NCBI RefSeq assembly: GCF_013141865.1
Contig: NZ_RCST01000001.1
Span: 682,001 to 746,000 of the forward strand
Reading direction: 5' to 3'
DNA: 64,000 bases
Origin: Methylomonas sp. ZR1
GTDB lineage: Bacteria > Pseudomonadota > Gammaproteobacteria > Methylococcales > Methylomonadaceae
Shown here: positions 1 to 8,115 of the stretch, piece after piece
Layout of the letters: each line of letters opens with the position of its first letter
How positions within the stretch are numbered: the first letter of the stretch is position 1
The notes under the pieces: model-generated
The model's database searches: none
The model's input: the letters and a program-made list of their open reading frames with translations, nothing else
Told to the model about the DNA's origin: nothing
Program-made: the position numbers and the translations under genes

Positions 1-2
1 TG

Positions 3-473
3 ACCGTTTCGGTTGCTCAGGTTGAGGGCAGCATGAAAGCCGGCGACGAGTCGGTCTCAGCCTTGGCCGACTCGTTTACCGGTATGGTTGAAGATATGAA
101 AAATATTCATCAGTTACTGAGTAGTTTTCAGCAGAGCGAGAGCCGCGACCAGGCTCTGGCGCATTGCGAGGCGACCCAGGATAAAATCTATTCGGCGATT
201 GTGGCGTTCCAGTTTTATGATCGCCTGCAGCAATGCTTACAACACGTGTCCAACAATCTAAAAGGCTTGTCGGTCATCATCGATACGCCGCAGAGGTTAT
301 ATAATCCTGCCGAATGGTATAAGTTTCAGGAAAGCATTCGCAACCAGTACACTATGGAATCTGAAAAAGTGATGTTTGATGCTATCCATCAGGGCAAAAG
401 CGTCGATGAAGCGCTAGCCTTGTTTCAACAAGCAAATCGGCAAAGCGACGACGATGAAATCGAACTGTTTTAA
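3..473 (+). CDS. Conserved hypothetical protein, 5' end outside the window
   Basis: The reading frame is open from the left edge (first complete codon at position 3) to the TAA at 471-473, so only the C-terminal ~156 residues are visible; an internal ATG at 33 is not necessarily the start. The visible part is soluble, mostly helical by composition, with an acidic end (QSDDDEIELF). The stretch FQFYDRLQQCLQHV resembles the helical segments of CheZ-like and other chemotaxis-associated proteins, but this is a weak impression and no catalytic motif is visible. It is followed after 25 bases by a lipoprotein gene. Function not recognised. Confidence 0.7.
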   Translation, partial: TVSVAQVEGSMKAGDESVSALADSFTGMVEDMKNIHQLLSSFQQSESRDQALAHCEATQDKIYSAIVAFQFYDRLQQCLQHVSNNLKGLSVIIDTPQRLYNPAEWYKFQESIRNQYTMESEKVMFDAIHQGKSVDEALALFQQANRQSDDDEIELF

Positions 474-498
474 TTTTACTTGGCTACTCAAATCGTAA

Positions 499-1221
499 AT
501 GAAAAAAAAATCTCTGTTAATTTTGTGCCCTCTGTTACTGATATTAACGGCGTGTAGTAATCCTGGCTCAGAACCACCGGTGGCCGGCAGCGTACCGGCC
601 AAAAAAGCCCCGGCTAAAAAATCAGCGGCAAACAAAGCCCCCGCAACTACGGCTAAAAAACCGGTGTCTAGTCCCGATACCGCCACCTATCCTATCGAAA
701 GTGTCAGCAATAACTTTAAAGATGAACCGAATCTGCCGACCTTTCGCGCCGAGCCGTTGATGCCGCCGGCCGATATTCCGCCGCCTGCGCCAGCCAGTCC
801 GGCTCTGACTGCACCCGCTCCGGCGGCGGTGGCTACAGCAACTGCGCCGGCACCAAGGTTTGTTATAGAAGACGCGCGCATCCCCAGCGGCACGCCGCCG
901 GCGGTGGTGGCTTTAATTAGCGAGTCAGACCGCAGCCGTAATAGTGGCGACCTGGATGCTGCAGTGGTCGTGATGGAACGGGCGCTACGCATCGATTCAC
1001 GCAACCCCACGCTGACTTACAAGCTGGCGCAGCTCAGAATCAAACAAAATAAGCCGCAATTGGCCGAGGAATTGGCGGGCAAGGCTGCTTTACTGGCTGG
1101 CGGTGATCTGGATCTGAAACGCAAAAGCTGGTTGTTGATCGCCGAAGCCCGGCAAATGCAGCAAAATGTCCAAGGGGCAAGAGAAGCTAAAGCCAAGGCG
1201 GACAGCTTTTTCGGTCGCTAG
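499..1221 (+). CDS. TPR-like outer-membrane lipoprotein
   Basis: 240 residues. The N-terminus is a lipoprotein signal peptide: a KKK start, a Leu-rich core and the lipobox LTAC, with lipidation expected at Cys20. It is followed by a low-complexity linker rich in Ala, Pro and Lys (residues ~25-125), typical of a periplasmic tether. The C-terminal ~100 residues contain tetratricopeptide-like helices (GDLDAAVVVMERALRIDSRNP). The protein probably sits at the inner face of the outer membrane and uses the TPR part for protein contacts; the partner is unknown. Its TAG stop shares one base with the GTG start of the helicase gene downstream, so the two genes are likely co-transcribed. Confidence 0.8.
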   Translation: MKKKSLLILCPLLLILTACSNPGSEPPVAGSVPAKKAPAKKSAANKAPATTAKKPVSSPDTATYPIESVSNNFKDEPNLPTFRAEPLMPPADIPPPAPASPALTAPAPAAVATATAPAPRFVIEDARIPSGTPPAVVALISESDRSRNSGDLDAAVVVMERALRIDSRNPTLTYKLAQLRIKQNKPQLAEELAGKAALLAGGDLDLKRKSWLLIAEARQMQQNVQGAREAKAKADSFFGR

Positions 1222-3179
1222 TGGCTGAGGGTTCCAAGACGGCGCTTGCCGGCGCCGCTAGCAAATTGGTGGATGTGTTTGGCGACGGCGGCGCCTTAGC
1301 CGAGGTTATCAGCGGTTATTCGCCGCGCGCCGCGCAGATTGAGATGGCGGAAAAAATCGCCTACGCCATCGAGTCCCAGCAAAACCTGATTGCCGAGGCC
1401 GGCACCGGCACCGGCAAAACCTTTGCCTATCTGATTCCTGCGATCCTGTCCGGTAAAAAAGTCATCGTTTCCACCGGCACCAAAAATCTACAAGATCAAT
1501 TGTTCAACAAGGATTTGCCGGTGATCCGCAAAGCCTTGAGCAGACGGCCGTTCAAAGCCAGTTTGCTGAAAGGCCGCGCCAATTATTTATGCACTTATCG
1601 GCTGGAACAGGCCTTGAATTCCGCGTTCGGTTACAGCCAGGAAGACGCGGCGGCACTGGCGCAGATCAAGGCTTGGTCGAAGCGCACCAAGGCCGGCGAC
1701 GTCTCGGAAGTGGCTGACGTGCATGACGGCGATCCGGTCTGGTTTCACGCCACTTCCACCACCGACAATTGTTTGGGTCAAAACTGTCCTGACTATGGCG
1801 ATTGCTTTCTAACCAAGGCCCGCAAGCAAGCGCAGGAAGCCGAGATCGTGGTGGTCAATCACCATTTGCTCTGCGCAGATTGGTCGATCCGTGAAACCGG
1901 CTTCGGTGAATTGCTGCCGGATGCCGAAGTCGTCGTTATCGACGAAGCCCATCAACTGGCCGACACCGCCTCCAATTTTTTGGGCGTGACGATTAGCGGC
2001 AAACAATTGGTCGATTTGGCCGATGACAGCTTGGCCGAGTATTTCACCGACGCCAAGGATATGCCGGACCTGCGCACCGCCTGCGAGGACCTGCAACACG
2101 AAGTCAAGGATTTACGCCTAGCGTTTGGCCTGGAATTGCGCCGCGGCGACTGGCAAGACATCGAAACCAACCCCAAAATCGCCGGCGCGTTGGAATCCTT
2201 GCAAAAGCAATTGGCCCGGCTAACCGATCAACTGGAGCGCGCCTCGGTGCGCAGCAAAGGCCTGGAATCCTGCTTTGACCGCGCCGAAGCGCTGGACGCG
2301 CAACTGGAAACGCTGATTAACGACAAGGACGGGCAGTGGATCAAATGGTACGAGACTTATAGCAAGTCTTTCACGCTCAGTCGCACGCCGCTGGATATTG
2401 CCAAGGAGTTTCGTGGTTTCATGGCCCGGCATAAAGCCACCTGGATTTTCACTTCCGCGACCTTGAGTGTGGCCAATAACTTCGTGCATTTTTCCAAGAA
2501 TCTTGGGTTGAGCGGCGCGCTCAGCCAGAGTTGGGAGAGTCCGTTCGATTATCCGAACCAGGCCTTGTTTTACCATCCTAAAGGCCTGCCGCAGCCCAGT
2601 GATCCTGACTTTACCGACAAAATTGTCGAGTTTGCCTTGCCGGTTTTAGAAGCCAGCCGGGGTCGGGCGTTTTTCCTGTTTACCAGCCACCGCGCCTTGC
2701 AACGCGCCGCGCAATTGTTGGAAGGCAAGCTCGACCATCCCATCCTGGTACAAGGGACAAAATCTAAAGGCGTATTGCTGGATCATTTCAAGGAACTGGG
2801 CAACGCGGTATTGTTAGCAACTGCCAGTTTCTGGGAAGGCGTGGACGTGCGCGGCGATGCTTTATCTTGCGTGATTATCGACAAACTGCCGTTTGCATCG
2901 CCGGGCGATCCGGTATTGAAAGCGCGGATGAATGCAATGGAAAAGCAGGGCCGCAACCCGTTTTTTGAGCATCAACTGCCCAGCGCCATCATCATGTTGC
3001 GCCAGGGTGTGGGCCGCTTGATTCGGGATGTCAATGACCGCGGCGTGCTGATGGTCTGCGACCCCAGATTATTAAAGCGCTCCTACGGCCAGATGTTTCT
3101 GGATAGCGTGCCGGCGATGAAGCGCAGCCGTGAGATCGAGGATGTGCGGCGGTTTTTTGCGTTGGATGAATCACATTGA
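1221..3179 (+). CDS. ATP-dependent DNA helicase, DinG/YoaA family (XPD-like, Fe-S)
   Basis: 652 residues, the usual length of YoaA. It is a superfamily 2 helicase: Walker A is EAGTGTGKT, the Walker B box is VVIDEAH (DEAH), and the C-terminal motif VI is QGVGRLIRD. Cysteines in RANYLCTYRL and in CLGQNCPDYGDC are placed like the four ligands of the XPD-family iron-sulfur cluster. The family unwinds 5'-to-3' and acts in DNA damage tolerance and replication fork repair. The GTG start at 1221 overlaps the stop of the preceding lipoprotein gene by one base, which supports this start. YoaA is closer than true DinG because of the length and the compact N-terminus, but I do not separate them with certainty. 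Confidence 0.9.
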   Translation: MAEGSKTALAGAASKLVDVFGDGGALAEVISGYSPRAAQIEMAEKIAYAIESQQNLIAEAGTGTGKTFAYLIPAILSGKKVIVSTGTKNLQDQLFNKDLPVIRKALSRRPFKASLLKGRANYLCTYRLEQALNSAFGYSQEDAAALAQIKAWSKRTKAGDVSEVADVHDGDPVWFHATSTTDNCLGQNCPDYGDCFLTKARKQAQEAEIVVVNHHLLCADWSIRETGFGELLPDAEVVVIDEAHQLADTASNFLGVTISGKQLVDLADDSLAEYFTDAKDMPDLRTACEDLQHEVKDLRLAFGLELRRGDWQDIETNPKIAGALESLQKQLARLTDQLERASVRSKGLESCFDRAEALDAQLETLINDKDGQWIKWYETYSKSFTLSRTPLDIAKEFRGFMARHKATWIFTSATLSVANNFVHFSKNLGLSGALSQSWESPFDYPNQALFYHPKGLPQPSDPDFTDKIVEFALPVLEASRGRAFFLFTSHRALQRAAQLLEGKLDHPILVQGTKSKGVLLDHFKELGNAVLLATASFWEGVDVRGDALSCVIIDKLPFASPGDPVLKARMNAMEKQGRNPFFEHQLPSAIIMLRQGVGRLIRDVNDRGVLMVCDPRLLKRSYGQMFLDSVPAMKRSREIEDVRRFFALDESH

Positions 3180-3190
3180 ACATTGCGTAG

Positions 3191-3217
3191 GCCGGAATAA
3201 GCGTTAGCGTTTCCGGC
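3191..3217. repeat. REP-like hairpin between yoaA-like gene and tsaB
   Basis: GCCGGAA (3191-3197) and TTCCGGC (3211-3217) form a stem around a loop containing GCGTTAGCG. The same 'AGCGTTAGCG' core recurs in the repeat at 34519-34604. It probably belongs to the dispersed GTAGGnnGG-type palindromes of this genome and is not a classic terminator, since no T-run follows. Confidence 0.55.
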
Positions 3218-3240
3218 ATCTTGTTGACAGAGGTACAGAT

Positions 3241-3927
3241 TTGAAATTATTGGCAGTAGAAACGTCCACCGACGCCTGTTCGGCGGCCTTGTTTATCAAT
3301 GGCGAGATTGCCGAAAAGTTTGCCGTCGCCCCGCGCGAACATACCAAATTGATTTTACCGATGATCGACGAATTGATGGCCGATGCTCAGCTCAAACCGC
3401 AACAACTGGACGCTATCGGTTTAAGTCGCGGGCCCGGTTCATTTACCGGTGTCAGAATTGCCGGCGGCGTGGTGCAAGGCATTGCTTATGGTGCCGACTT
3501 GCCGGTGGTGCCGGTTTCGACGTTGGCGGCCATCGCCCAAGATTTTTTTAACCGGCGGTCCGATGCCCAGCTGAGTTTTACCGCAATGGACGCCAGGATG
3601 GACGAGATTTTTTGGGGCGTGTATCAACGCAATGAATTGGGCCTGGCGGACTTGATCGGCGCGGAAGCCGTCACGCCAGCCGGCGAAGCGATATTTCCGG
3701 ATTGCCGTGGCTTTGGCGTCGGCTCCGGCTGGGGCGTTTATGCGGAGCAGTTGGGCCAGCGTTTAGCAGAGCGTGTGCTGGGCGTTGAGGTGGATGTCTG
3801 GCCGCGCGCCGGCTGTGTCGCGCAATTGGGCGCTTACGGTTTTGCTTGCGGTTTGGCGGTGCCTGTCGAGCAAGCCATGCCGGTTTATTTGCGCGATAAA
3901 GTCGCCAAAAAACAATCGGAAAGATGA
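3241..3927 (+). CDS. tsaB: tRNA threonylcarbamoyladenosine biosynthesis protein TsaB
   Basis: 228 residues, normal for bacterial TsaB (~230). The N-terminal ASKHA-fold signature VETSTDACSAALF and the following GLSRGPGSFTGVRIAGG block are diagnostic of the family. TsaB is the non-catalytic partner of TsaD; with TsaE the complex transfers threonylcarbamoyl to A37 of ANN-decoding tRNAs in the cytoplasm. The start is a TTG at 3241 preceded by a GAGG ribosome-binding site; no upstream ATG in frame fits better. The next gene is a Sua5/YciO-type protein from the family that makes the threonylcarbamoyl-AMP donor, so two genes related to the same modification are neighbours. Confidence 0.93.
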   Translation: MKLLAVETSTDACSAALFINGEIAEKFAVAPREHTKLILPMIDELMADAQLKPQQLDAIGLSRGPGSFTGVRIAGGVVQGIAYGADLPVVPVSTLAAIAQDFFNRRSDAQLSFTAMDARMDEIFWGVYQRNELGLADLIGAEAVTPAGEAIFPDCRGFGVGSGWGVYAEQLGQRLAERVLGVEVDVWPRAGCVAQLGAYGFACGLAVPVEQAMPVYLRDKVAKKQSER

Positions 3928-3945
3928 GTCGGTTTCCGGTTTCCA

Positions 3946-3976
3946 GCGGCCGCTAAAACGGCCGCGCCACATTTTT
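3946..3976 (+). terminator. Possible intrinsic terminator after tsaB
   Basis: GCGGCCG (3946-3952) and CGGCCGC (3959-3965) form a 7-bp GC-only stem with a six-base loop, followed after a few bases by a run of five T. The gap between stem and T-run is longer than ideal, so termination efficiency is uncertain. Confidence 0.4.
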
Positions 3977-4028
3977 AAATACCTTCTAGGGTACAATAGC
4001 CCTTTACCTAAGCCGATAGTTTTAGCCC

Positions 4029-4649
4029 ATGGCGCAATATTTCGAAATTCATCCGAAGAACCCGCAGCCGCGCTTGATTCAACAAGCAGTCAATATCTTG
4101 CGCAACGGCGGAGTCATCGTCTATCCCACTGACGCATCCTACGCGCTGGGTTGCCAGATCGGCGATAAGGCGGCCATGGATCAAATTCGCAGCCTCCGCC
4201 GGCTGGACGATAATCATAACTTCACACTGTTGTGTACCGACCTATCGCAGGTTTCTAACTTTACCAAAATGGGTAACGAGGCCCACCGCTTGATCAAAAA
4301 ACTGACGCCAGGCCCGTTTACGTTTTTACTGGATGCCACACGCGAAGTGCCGCGCCGGTTGCAGCACCCCAAAAAGAAAACCATAGGCGTCAGAATCACC
4401 GACCATCCGGTAGCTCAAGCCTTGGTCGAGCAGCTCGGCGAACCCTTGTTGACCTCCACGTTGATGATGCCCGGCGATGAGGAGCCTTTGGCCGATCCTT
4501 ACGAAATCCGAAAGCGGCTGGAAAAAGAGTTAGCCCTGGTCATAGATGTGGGCGTGATCGAATATCAACCCACTACCGTCATCGCTTGCGGCGACAAGTC
4601 CATTGACATTGTTCGGCAAGGTATCGGTATTGCGCCGATGTTGGAGTAA
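4029..4649 (+). CDS. Sua5/YciO/YrdC-family protein, L-threonylcarbamoyladenylate synthase type
   Basis: 206 residues. It carries the YrdC/Sua5 fold: GGVIVYPTDASYALGCQ near residues 28-44 (the PTD...YGLG-type nucleotide/threonine site), SLRR, and KLTPGPFTFLL around residue 90. The overall sequence is nearer to the YciO branch than to TsaC, and YciO itself has a debated role. The family makes threonylcarbamoyl-AMP from threonine, bicarbonate and ATP for tRNA t6A synthesis. It starts with ATG 102 bases after tsaB; a TACAAT -10-like box at 3992-3997 could give it its own promoter. Confidence 0.88.
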   Translation: MAQYFEIHPKNPQPRLIQQAVNILRNGGVIVYPTDASYALGCQIGDKAAMDQIRSLRRLDDNHNFTLLCTDLSQVSNFTKMGNEAHRLIKKLTPGPFTFLLDATREVPRRLQHPKKKTIGVRITDHPVAQALVEQLGEPLLTSTLMMPGDEEPLADPYEIRKRLEKELALVIDVGVIEYQPTTVIACGDKSIDIVRQGIGIAPMLE

Positions 4650-4654
4650 AAGCC

Positions 4655-5308
4655 ATGATGGACGAATTAACCCTGATACAAAGGATCGTGGTGTGGATTT
4701 TGCCGGTGATTTTCGCGATCACCGGTCACGAGGTAGCACACGGTTGGGTGGCCAAGAAATTGGGCGACAATACCGCTGCCGACCAAGGCCGTTTAACGCT
4801 GAATCCTCTCAAACATATTGATGTGCTGGGCACGCTGATTATTCCCGGTTTATTGTTGCTGACCTTTACCGGTTTTGTGTTCGGGTGGGCCAAGCCGGTG
4901 CCGGTCGATCCCCGCGCGTTTAAAAAGCCGCGTCAAGCCATGGCGATTGTGGCGGTAGCCGGCCCCTTGTCCAATCTATTAATGGCGGCGGCCTGGGCTT
5001 TGCTGTCTAGAATCGGCGTGATGTTGGAAATCGAATACATCTCTTTTCCGCTGATATACAGCGGCGTAGCAGGCATCAGCATCAATTTGGTTTTGGCTTT
5101 GATTAATCTTCTGCCGATACCGCCCTTGGACGGCAGCCGGATTTTGTCCGGAGTGCTATCGGATTATTGGGCCTGGCAATACAATCGTTTGGAACGGTTT
5201 GGTTTTATTTTTTTGTTGATATTACTTGCTACCGACGTGTTGCAATATTTGCTGGCTTATCCGATGTACTACGCCCAACAATTATTTTTTAGTTTGGCGG
5301 GCATGTAG
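4655..5308 (+). CDS. Site-2 protease family (M50) membrane metalloprotease
   Basis: 217 residues, the small Rv-type M50 class. The zinc motif HEVAH lies in the second hydrophobic region (GHEVAHGWVAKKLGD), and the third ligand motif NLLPIPPLDGSRIL is present near residue 150. About five membrane-spanning segments are visible. Members cut substrates within the inner membrane; the substrate cannot be inferred. It starts six bases after the YciO-type gene and ends two bases before the TTG start of scpA, so it is in the same transcript. This order (Sua5/YciO, M50, scpA, scpB, rluB) is common in gammaproteobacteria. Confidence 0.9.
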   Translation: MMDELTLIQRIVVWILPVIFAITGHEVAHGWVAKKLGDNTAADQGRLTLNPLKHIDVLGTLIIPGLLLLTFTGFVFGWAKPVPVDPRAFKKPRQAMAIVAVAGPLSNLLMAAAWALLSRIGVMLEIEYISFPLIYSGVAGISINLVLALINLLPIPPLDGSRILSGVLSDYWAWQYNRLERFGFIFLLILLATDVLQYLLAYPMYYAQQLFFSLAGM

Positions 5309-5310
5309 TT

Positions 5311-6132
5311 TTGAACGAAGTAGCATTACCGGTTGAAGCCGCGCTGCCGCCTCTGGCGCTGGTGCAAGGCCAGCCTTATCAGGATTTACCGGAAGATCTT
5401 TACATCCCGCCGGATGCGCTGGAAGTGTTTCTGGATGCGTTCGAAGGGCCGTTGGATTTGCTGTTGTATTTGATTCGCCGGCAGAATCTGGATATTCTCG
5501 ACATCCCCATCGCCCAGATTACCCGGCAATATATCGCCTACATCGACATGATGGAAAATTTGCGTCTGGAGCTGGCCGCCGAATATTTGGTGATGGCCGC
5601 GCTGCTGGCGGAGATCAAATCGCGGATGCTGCTGCCCCGACAGCCGGAAAGCGAAGAGGAAGAAGAGGACCCCAGAGCATTTTTGATTCGCAAATTGCAG
5701 GAATACGAAGCGATCAAAAAAGTAGCCGAAGAAATCGACCAGCTGCCCCGAAACGAGCGCGATACCTTCGAATTCGGCGTGGATACTTCAACCGTGGATG
5801 TACAGCAAATTTTGCCGGATGTGCAACTCAAGGAACTGCTGCTGGCCTTCCAGGACATTTTGAAGCGCGCCGAGAGGCTTACCCATCATCAAATAACCAA
5901 AGAACCCCTATCAGTCCGTGAACGAATGGCAGCCATTTTGGAAAAACTTAACGGAGCAAATCAGCTCCATTTCGCAGCGTGTTTTACCCGAAGTGAAGGA
6001 AAAAACGGAGTGGTTGTCGCGTTTCTTGCCATCCTTGAACTCTCCAAGGAACGCATCATCGACATCTTCCAATCCGAACCCTACGCCGGCATCCAGGTCA
6101 GAATCCGCCTCGATAGCGGCACCGGCGACTGA
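5311..6132 (+). CDS. scpA: Segregation and condensation protein A
   Basis: 273 residues, usual for ScpA. The family core begins with the block FLDAFEGPLDLLLYLIRRQNL and continues with LDIPIAQITRQY and the LAAEYLVMAALLAEIKSRMLLP helix; a short acidic linker follows, then a winged-helix C-terminus. ScpA is the kleisin that bridges the heads of the SMC dimer and binds ScpB, acting in chromosome organisation and segregation. The TTG start at 5311 leaves only two bases after the M50 gene. The start-proximal ~30 residues are Pro-rich and variable. An alternative reading of scpB overlaps its last 215 bases (see scpB). Confidence 0.92.
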   Translation: MNEVALPVEAALPPLALVQGQPYQDLPEDLYIPPDALEVFLDAFEGPLDLLLYLIRRQNLDILDIPIAQITRQYIAYIDMMENLRLELAAEYLVMAALLAEIKSRMLLPRQPESEEEEEDPRAFLIRKLQEYEAIKKVAEEIDQLPRNERDTFEFGVDTSTVDVQQILPDVQLKELLLAFQDILKRAERLTHHQITKEPLSVRERMAAILEKLNGANQLHFAACFTRSEGKNGVVVAFLAILELSKERIIDIFQSEPYAGIQVRIRLDSGTGD

Positions 6133-6541
6133 CTCACTGCTAGCCGAAACCGTCGTCGATGATGTTATTCCCAAAACCAAACCCAGAACGCCCCGCAAGC
6201 CGCGCATCAAACCCGAGCCGGTTACGATATTCGTGCCGGTCAAACGGCGCGCTGTGCGCTTTCCGGCTATCTGGGTTAGCGCGCCGCGCGTCGCGGTTGT
6301 TCACATCCAAGAACCAAGCAAGCCGGTGGTTTTGCCAACGTCCCCTAGGCACGCGGTGCGCTTACAGTCGGATTGGCGGAGTAGTTGGCAAGCACCCGTA
6401 CCGGTGGCTGCAGCCGTTAGCGAGGCTAGGCGCGCAACCCGTTTACCGCAGCGTTGGGCCGAGATTATTCGCGCCAGCACCTACGAACCCATCGTGGTCG
6501 AACGCCACCGACTACAGCCCGACATAATTAAAGAGTGCGAC
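6133..6541 (+). other. In-frame extension upstream of scpB with a repeated RRAVR..W motif
   Basis: There is no stop in the scpB frame from GTG 5918 (inside scpA) to the scpB core at 6542. The translated extension is basic and Pro-rich and contains three related segments, KRRAVRFPAIW, PRHAVRLQSDW and ARRATRLPQRW, spaced ~25-50 residues apart. An internal repeat with conserved spacing suggests that this stretch is translated. In-frame GTG codons exist (5918, 6233), none with a strong ribosome-binding site. Alternatively it is a long spacer that happens to be open. Confidence 0.5.
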
Positions 6542-7240
6542 ATGAACACCAAGCGCATCGTGGAAGCCATTTTGTTCGCCGCCAATCGGCCAATGACGAT
6601 CAGGCAGATTCAGGAAACTTTTCCTGAACTGGAGCAACCCGATACCTTGTCGGTGCAAATGGCCCTGGATGAAATCGCCCGCGATTACGCCGATAGGCCG
6701 ATCGGCCTCCGGCAATTGGCCAGCGGCTACCGGTTTCAGGTGCGCGAAGGCTTGTCGCCGTATGTCACCCGCTTGTTCGAGGAAAAACCCGCGCGATATT
6801 CGCGGGCACTTTTAGAAACATTGGCTATCATCGCCTATCGCCAGCCGGTGACGCGCGGTGAAATCGAAGACATCCGCGGCGTCAGTGTCAGCAGTTCCAT
6901 CATTCAAACCCTATTGGAGCGCGAGTGGATTCGCGTCATCGCCCATAAGGAAGTACCGGGTCGGCCGGCCTTGTTCGGCACCACCAAGCAATTTCTGGAT
7001 TATTTCAATTTAACCTCATTGAGCGAATTACCGACGCTGGAAGAAATCGTCAATTTCGATTTCGGCAATTCGCCGCAACCGCAACCCGAGCAGGACCATA
7101 GTGAAAGACCGCAAACCGCCGAGATCCAACAACCCGTCAGCCCCGCAGGACAAACGGACCCAGAAACCGCAGCAGCGGAAACCGAGTTCGACTCACAAGC
7201 CGAAGCCGGCCTCGGCGCCGAAAAGCTCACCCTCCACTAA
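6542..7240 (+). CDS. scpB: Segregation and condensation protein B
   Basis: The conserved protein begins MNTKRIVEAILFAA and shows the two winged-helix domains of ScpB, with the hallmark block KPARYSRALLETLAIIAYRQPVTRGEIEDIRGV cut here into its recognisable parts (ALLETLAIIAYRQPVTR, EIEDIRGVSVSS) and GRPALFGTT. It dimerises and binds the ScpA kleisin in the SMC condensin complex. ATG 6542 is preceded by AAAGAG at a good distance, giving 232 residues, the family norm. The frame is open much further upstream (to GTG 5918, 440 residues), so a longer protein with a repetitive N-terminus is possible. The last ~45 residues are low-complexity and overlap the start of rluB by 140 bases. Confidence 0.88.
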   Translation: MNTKRIVEAILFAANRPMTIRQIQETFPELEQPDTLSVQMALDEIARDYADRPIGLRQLASGYRFQVREGLSPYVTRLFEEKPARYSRALLETLAIIAYRQPVTRGEIEDIRGVSVSSSIIQTLLEREWIRVIAHKEVPGRPALFGTTKQFLDYFNLTSLSELPTLEEIVNFDFGNSPQPQPEQDHSERPQTAEIQQPVSPAGQTDPETAAAETEFDSQAEAGLGAEKLTLH

Positions 7241-7988
7241 AGCCGCGCCCGCCGGCGGCGAGCGCATCCAGAAACTGCTGGCGCGGGCCGGCGTGGGCTC
7301 TCGGCGGGAAATCGAGCGCTGGATAGAAGAAGGCAAACTGATCGTCAATGGTAATCCGGTACAGCCGGGTTACCACTTAAAGCCGGACGACCATCTGCAA
7401 ATCAACGGCCGGGTCGTGAAATGGGAAAAATACGCCGAGCAACCGACCCGCGTATTGGTTTATCACAAACCGGTCGGCGAACTGGTCACCCGCCGCGATC
7501 CGGAAGGCCGGCCGGTAATCTTTACCCAACTGCCGCGCCTGCAGGTCGGCCGCTGGATCGCGGTCGGCCGGCTGGACATCAACACCTCCGGCCTGATTTT
7601 AGTCACCAATAACGGCGAACTCGCCAACCGCTTGATGCACCCATCCCAGGAAGTCGAGCGCGAATACGCGGTGCGGATCTTGGGCGAAGTCGATGACGCG
7701 ATGCTGGCGCGCCTGAAACAAGGCGTGGAACTGGACGACGGGCCGGCGCATTTCGAAGACGTCAGCTTTTACGCCGGCGAAGGCGCCAACAAATGGTTTT
7801 ACGCCACGGTGAAACAGGGGCGGAATCGTTTGGTAAGGCGCTTGTGGGAATCGCAGGGGGTTAAAGTCAGCCGCTTGATCCGGGTCCGCTACGGCGATGT
7901 CGGTTTGCCGGAGCGAGTCAGGGCGCATTCGTTTTATGAGCTGGAAGCTAAGGAATTGGCGGCGTTGATGGAGTTTGTGGGTTTGTAG
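7101..7988 (+). CDS. rluB: 23S rRNA pseudouridine(2605) synthase RluB
   Basis: 295 residues. After a Lys/Pro/Ser-rich N-terminal tail (residues 1-52) comes an S4 RNA-binding domain (ERIQKLLARAGVGSRREIE) and the RsuA/RluB-type catalytic domain with GRLDINTSGLILVTNNGEL, whose Asp is the catalytic residue. The enzyme isomerises U2605 in helix 93 of 23S rRNA. The GTG start at 7101 lies 140 bases inside scpB; no start codon occurs between there and the S4 domain, so the overlap seems real. Such basic tails are common in this family and probably contact rRNA. Confidence 0.9.
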   Translation: MKDRKPPRSNNPSAPQDKRTQKPQQRKPSSTHKPKPASAPKSSPSTKAAPAGGERIQKLLARAGVGSRREIERWIEEGKLIVNGNPVQPGYHLKPDDHLQINGRVVKWEKYAEQPTRVLVYHKPVGELVTRRDPEGRPVIFTQLPRLQVGRWIAVGRLDINTSGLILVTNNGELANRLMHPSQEVEREYAVRILGEVDDAMLARLKQGVELDDGPAHFEDVSFYAGEGANKWFYATVKQGRNRLVRRLWESQGVKVSRLIRVRYGDVGLPERVRAHSFYELEAKELAALMEFVGL

Positions 7989-8115
7989 TGTGTTTATTGA
8001 TATTCCGTAGAATAGATATTTCCAGCAAATATATTTAGCAAGTTACCACTTGATAATTTAGATGATAGAAGTGTTGATTGTTCATTATTAGTTTAATAAA
8101 AATTAAGAATAATAA

